Below are positions 23,782 through 26,236 of a stretch of DNA of 26,236 nt, in pieces. Made by a program: the position numbers and the translations under genes. The DNA comes from Candidatus Poseidonia alphae (GTDB lineage Archaea; Thermoplasmatota; Poseidoniia; Poseidoniales; Poseidoniaceae), in assembly GCA_002505405.1 (NCBI GenBank), contig DAVD01000035.1:1-26236 (forward strand). The letters run 5' to 3'. The notes below the pieces were generated by a model. That model did no database searches, had not been told where the DNA came from, and worked only from the letters and a program-made list of their open reading frames with translations. Numbering within the stretch: position 1 is the first letter of the stretch; the number at the start of each line of letters is the position of its first letter.

Positions 23782-24366
23782 TCAATCTGAAGCAACGACG
23801 ACTCGGGCTGCGAGTATGACCTTTGATTTGTACAGATAACCCTGTTCTAAAACATCAACAACCGTCCCTGTAGGATAGTGTTCAGAAGAAGGTATTGTTG
23901 TAATGGCTTCCATTTTGGCTGGGTCAAAAGAGGCTTCCTTTGCGTCGATAAGAACGACCCCGTCCGCCTGCAGTTCATGCCACATTTTGTTTCGTAGCAA
24001 GCGCAATCCCTGTGCAATGGGGGTATCGTCTTCTGCTTCAATACCGACCATAGCACGGTCAACATCTCCAAGAATGGTCAACATTCTACGGGCAAGGCCC
24101 ATTCCGCCGTATTGAATCAATTCGGCCTTTTCACCCATCATTCGCTTTCGAACATTTTGGATTTCTGCATCCTTGTATGCTATTTCTTTCTCAGCGAATT
24201 CCGCACGCTCAAGAGCGATTTCAAGAGGGTCTCGCTCTTCTTCAACCTCAATCTCAAGTTCTTCTTCTGGTAAAGGCTCGGAAATCTCCTCTTCCACTGC
24301 TGGTGGAATTTGTGCTTCCACTTCAGTTTCGTCGACCGGTGATTCTTCTGACAATTCGTCGGACAT
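23782..24366 (-). CDS. grpE: GrpE nucleotide exchange factor for DnaK
   Basis: The 194-residue protein has an acidic, disordered N-terminus (about 1-50), a long helix (about 50-85, RAEFAEKEIAYKDAEIQNVRKRMM) and the beta-rich C-terminal domain: GVVLIDAKEASFDPAKMEAITTIPSSEHYPTGTVVDVLEQGYLYKSKVILAARVVV. It releases ADP from DnaK. DnaK and DnaJ are not in the window. The frame is open to 24489 but the upstream part lies inside the neighbouring gene; ATG 24366 (MSDELSEE) is the natural start, with 38 bp between it and the upstream stop. The N-terminal half is more acidic than usual. Confidence 0.92.
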   Translation of the reverse strand: MSDELSEESPVDETEVEAQIPPAVEEEISEPLPEEELEIEVEEERDPLEIALERAEFAEKEIAYKDAEIQNVRKRMMGEKAELIQYGGMGLARRMLTILGDVDRAMVGIEAEDDTPIAQGLRLLRNKMWHELQADGVVLIDAKEASFDPAKMEAITTIPSSEHYPTGTVVDVLEQGYLYKSKVILAARVVVASD

Positions 24367-24404
24367 CAGTTGGCGGTTCCGCGCATGGATTTTGAACCCC
24401 ACGC

Positions 24405-25088
24405 TTAGGATGAATGAAGATAGGAGGTGAGATTCCACGCTCCGTAGCCCCATTTGGTAGCCTCGAGATGCTCCCGCCCCAGAACCCATTCCAAATCATT
24501 CTCATCCGCCGCACGGTTTACCGCATACACCAGGGCTTTCGAGGCACGATTGTGGGCTTGAAATGTTGGGACAATTTTCGGATCGTCTTTTTCATCGATC
24601 GATTCACCAAGAGCTTTCCTTCTCGTCATCCAATTGAGGACAACCCGTTCTGCGTATTCATCGGCAGATATGCCTTTGAGATTCACGTGAACCTTCTCCC
24701 AAACGTGTTGAGTGTAGAGTTCATGAATATCGGCAACGTCAGAGCGAAGGGCTTCTTCCAGGTAGAGGAATGCCCGTCCTTCCCAAACTTCCCATTGCCC
24801 GGGACTGGCCCATTTCATGAGTAAAAGAAGTCCTTCTTCACCGTCTTGACACGATGAAAGCGCATCGCGCACTAAGTGGTCTTCGCCAATGTTTTGCTCA
24901 TCCATCCAATCCAACAATTCGGCCTCTGCATCAATTGCAAAGCTGTTGGTCAGTTCATTGTCTTGCTCAGGCCGACGATCACGAAAACCACCGGAAGCCA
25001 TTCCGGTTGAGAGTTCGGCCCACGAACGATTCATGAGAAACTCAAGGGTTGGGGCGTGGACAAGAAGTCCAATCATCTCAAGCCCCAT
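24405..25088 (-). CDS. Helical protein of unknown function, possibly longer at the N-terminus
   Basis: The 227-residue soluble protein is rich in Glu, Asp, Leu and Trp and looks all-helical. I do not recognise its family. It precedes grpE with a 38-bp gap in the same direction, so a proteostasis link is possible but unproven. The first ATG is at 25088, yet the same frame continues upstream to a stop at 25175-25173 and reads as coding-like: VPVEDWWSDGLKRDRGFQWR just before the ATG. No ATG, GTG or TTG occurs there; a GTA at 25169 is the nearest to a usual start. See the finding on this point. Confidence 0.75.
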   Translation of the reverse strand: MGLEMIGLLVHAPTLEFLMNRSWAELSTGMASGGFRDRRPEQDNELTNSFAIDAEAELLDWMDEQNIGEDHLVRDALSSCQDGEEGLLLLMKWASPGQWEVWEGRAFLYLEEALRSDVADIHELYTQHVWEKVHVNLKGISADEYAERVVLNWMTRRKALGESIDEKDDPKIVPTFQAHNRASKALVYAVNRAADENDLEWVLGREHLEATKWGYGAWNLTSYLHSS

Positions 25089-25189
25089 ACGCCATTGGAA
25101 GCCACGGTCTCGTTTGAGGCCATCGCTCCACCAATCCTCAACAGGAACGGTTGGGAAAGTACTTTGTACGCCTCAATTGTAGTGAAGGC

Positions 25190-26236
25190 ATGCGCAGGAT
25201 TCTTACGATTCTCTTTTGCCTATCACTGCTCGGCCTCCCCATGAATGCAAATGCGCAAATTTCTGGCGCAGCTGTATCGCTTGAATGTGAGGATAGTTCA
25301 CTGATAGTAACCGACCCACTCGCTGGGGTTAACGATTCCTTTGAATGTACGGTATCAAACCCAACAACATATGTTGAGAAGGTCGCAATTCAAGTCACCA
25401 GTGATGGTTTGGCCACCTCTGCACCCGGTGATATTTATGTTGATGCTGGCTCAAGTGAGACGTTCAATGTAACCGTAGCGTGGAACCCTTCAATGCAGGG
25501 CAATCGTACAATCACTGTATCAGTTGATGTTCAGGAATTAAATAACCTTCCACCGCCCAACCCAGCTTCATCTCAAGTGACCACTTTCATTGAATTTGAC
25601 TATGATTACAGTGCGAATGGTTGTACAACCGCAGCGGATATAACCCCTAGCAATTATGGATCTTATCAGTACATTCAACTGCAAATCGGAACGTTGAATG
25701 CAACTGACAACTCGACCCAACATGTTGGAAACATCACACTTGAACTGAATCATTCTGCTGCCCCGATCCATGCAGAGAACTTCGCACTCTTGAGCATCAT
25801 GGGTTGCTATGATAGCACAATCTTCCACCGAGTCATCGATAACTTCATGATTCAAGGTGGCGATTTCACCAACTACGATGGCACAGGAGGACATGCTGCA
25901 TCATGGCAAGGGTTCTGTAACGGCCAGGCCTCCAATAACTCCTCATGCAGTGGAAGCGGCTCAGATGCTTGGACCATTCCAGACGAAGCAAACAATGGAT
26001 TGATTCATTCTCCTTATGTGCTTTCAATGGCCAAGATGAGTGCCCCAAATACTGGTGGCTCTCAATTCTTTATTGTTGATGATTCTTCACAAAATCATTT
26101 GGATGGAGTTCACACTGTGTTTGGTGAGGTTGTGGATGGCACATCTGTAGTCGATTCAATCAGCGCAATGACCACTGGACAATACGGCCGGCCTGTCGTG
26201 GATGTTGTGATTGAGCGAGCAATTGTCGTATCCGAT
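25190..26236 (+). CDS. Secreted cyclophilin-type peptidyl-prolyl isomerase (3' partial)
   Basis: The ORF is open to the window end and 349 residues are visible. A signal peptide (1-22, ending NANA) is followed by an Ig-like beta domain (about 25-135) and then a cyclophilin domain from about 155. That domain has FHRVIDNFMIQGGDF (catalytic Arg214, Phe219, Gln222), SMAKMSAPNTGGSQFFI and LDGVHTVFGEVVDG. Between GGHAASWQ and WTIPDE is an insertion with Cys243 and Cys253 that could form a disulfide. It would catalyse prolyl isomerisation outside the cell. Many NxS/T sites are present. The ATG at 25190 has GTGAAGG upstream. The promoter is shared with, or overlaps, the divergent gene. Confidence 0.9.
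   Translation, partial: MRRILTILFCLSLLGLPMNANAQISGAAVSLECEDSSLIVTDPLAGVNDSFECTVSNPTTYVEKVAIQVTSDGLATSAPGDIYVDAGSSETFNVTVAWNPSMQGNRTITVSVDVQELNNLPPPNPASSQVTTFIEFDYDYSANGCTTAADITPSNYGSYQYIQLQIGTLNATDNSTQHVGNITLELNHSAAPIHAENFALLSIMGCYDSTIFHRVIDNFMIQGGDFTNYDGTGGHAASWQGFCNGQASNNSSCSGSGSDAWTIPDEANNGLIHSPYVLSMAKMSAPNTGGSQFFIVDDSSQNHLDGVHTVFGEVVDGTSVVDSISAMTTGQYGRPVVDVVIERAIVVSD

Noticed and set aside
24367..24489. An N-terminal extension of GrpE to 24489.
   Set aside because: It overlaps the end of the upstream gene and gives a non-GrpE hydrophobic stretch; ATG 24366 is the natural start.

Overview
The window looks like marine archaeal chromosome, most likely a Marine Group II (Poseidoniales/Thermoplasmatota) euryarchaeon. 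The evidence is family-level: an archaeal-type NMN adenylyltransferase (NadM), a stand-alone ATP-pyrophosphatase subunit of GMP synthase, a two-subunit glycine decarboxylase, a ThiR-type regulator with a C-terminal ThiN domain, TATA-like boxes close to start codons, and several proteins of unknown family. Taxonomy is an inference; no rRNA gene is present.

Left flank (1-2311) looks accessory. An AT-rich gene of unknown function (minus) and a secreted SGNH-like lipoprotein (plus) are each bounded by copies of a noncoding repeat. Two copies are 97 bp long, about 94% identical by eye, and 1118 bp apart. A degenerate third copy lies at the window edge. The layout (repeat, gene, repeat, gene, repeat) resembles a cassette array next to the core gene guaAb.

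2312-7392 is a minus-strand series: gcvPA, gcvPB, a four-helix membrane protein, purE, guaAb (glycine decarboxylation and purine synthesis). A plus-strand GT4 glycosyltransferase (7513-8658) separates it from a second minus-strand pair, a PLP-dependent amino-acid decarboxylase followed by gcvT. gcvH is not in the window.

11652-18499 is a tightly packed plus-strand run: thiR, thiB, thiP, thiQ (thiamine-responsive regulator and thiamine ABC importer), then a small helical protein, an SPFH-like protein with a C-terminal zinc ribbon, and a PAP2-type membrane phosphatase. Overlaps or very short gaps link the genes, so the last three may share the thiamine promoter. An imperfect dyad brackets the TATA-like box in front of thiR and is a candidate ThiR operator.

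18480-21923 is minus-strand: a thioredoxin-DsbD/CcdA fusion, tRNA-Val(CAC), a radical SAM protein and a PdxT-like glutaminase (the last two overlap). 22035-23780 is plus-strand: a class V aminotransferase and nadM. 23782-25088 is minus-strand: grpE and an unknown helical protein whose reading frame continues upstream of its first ATG. The window ends inside a secreted cyclophilin-type prolyl isomerase (plus).

Metabolically the window is rich in PLP-dependent enzymes of glycine and amino-acid metabolism (GcvPA/PB, decarboxylase, class V aminotransferase) and in cofactor genes (thiamine uptake, PdxT, NadM, GcvT using folate). Many start codons below were set from Shine-Dalgarno-like sequences read in the DNA and are stated per gene.
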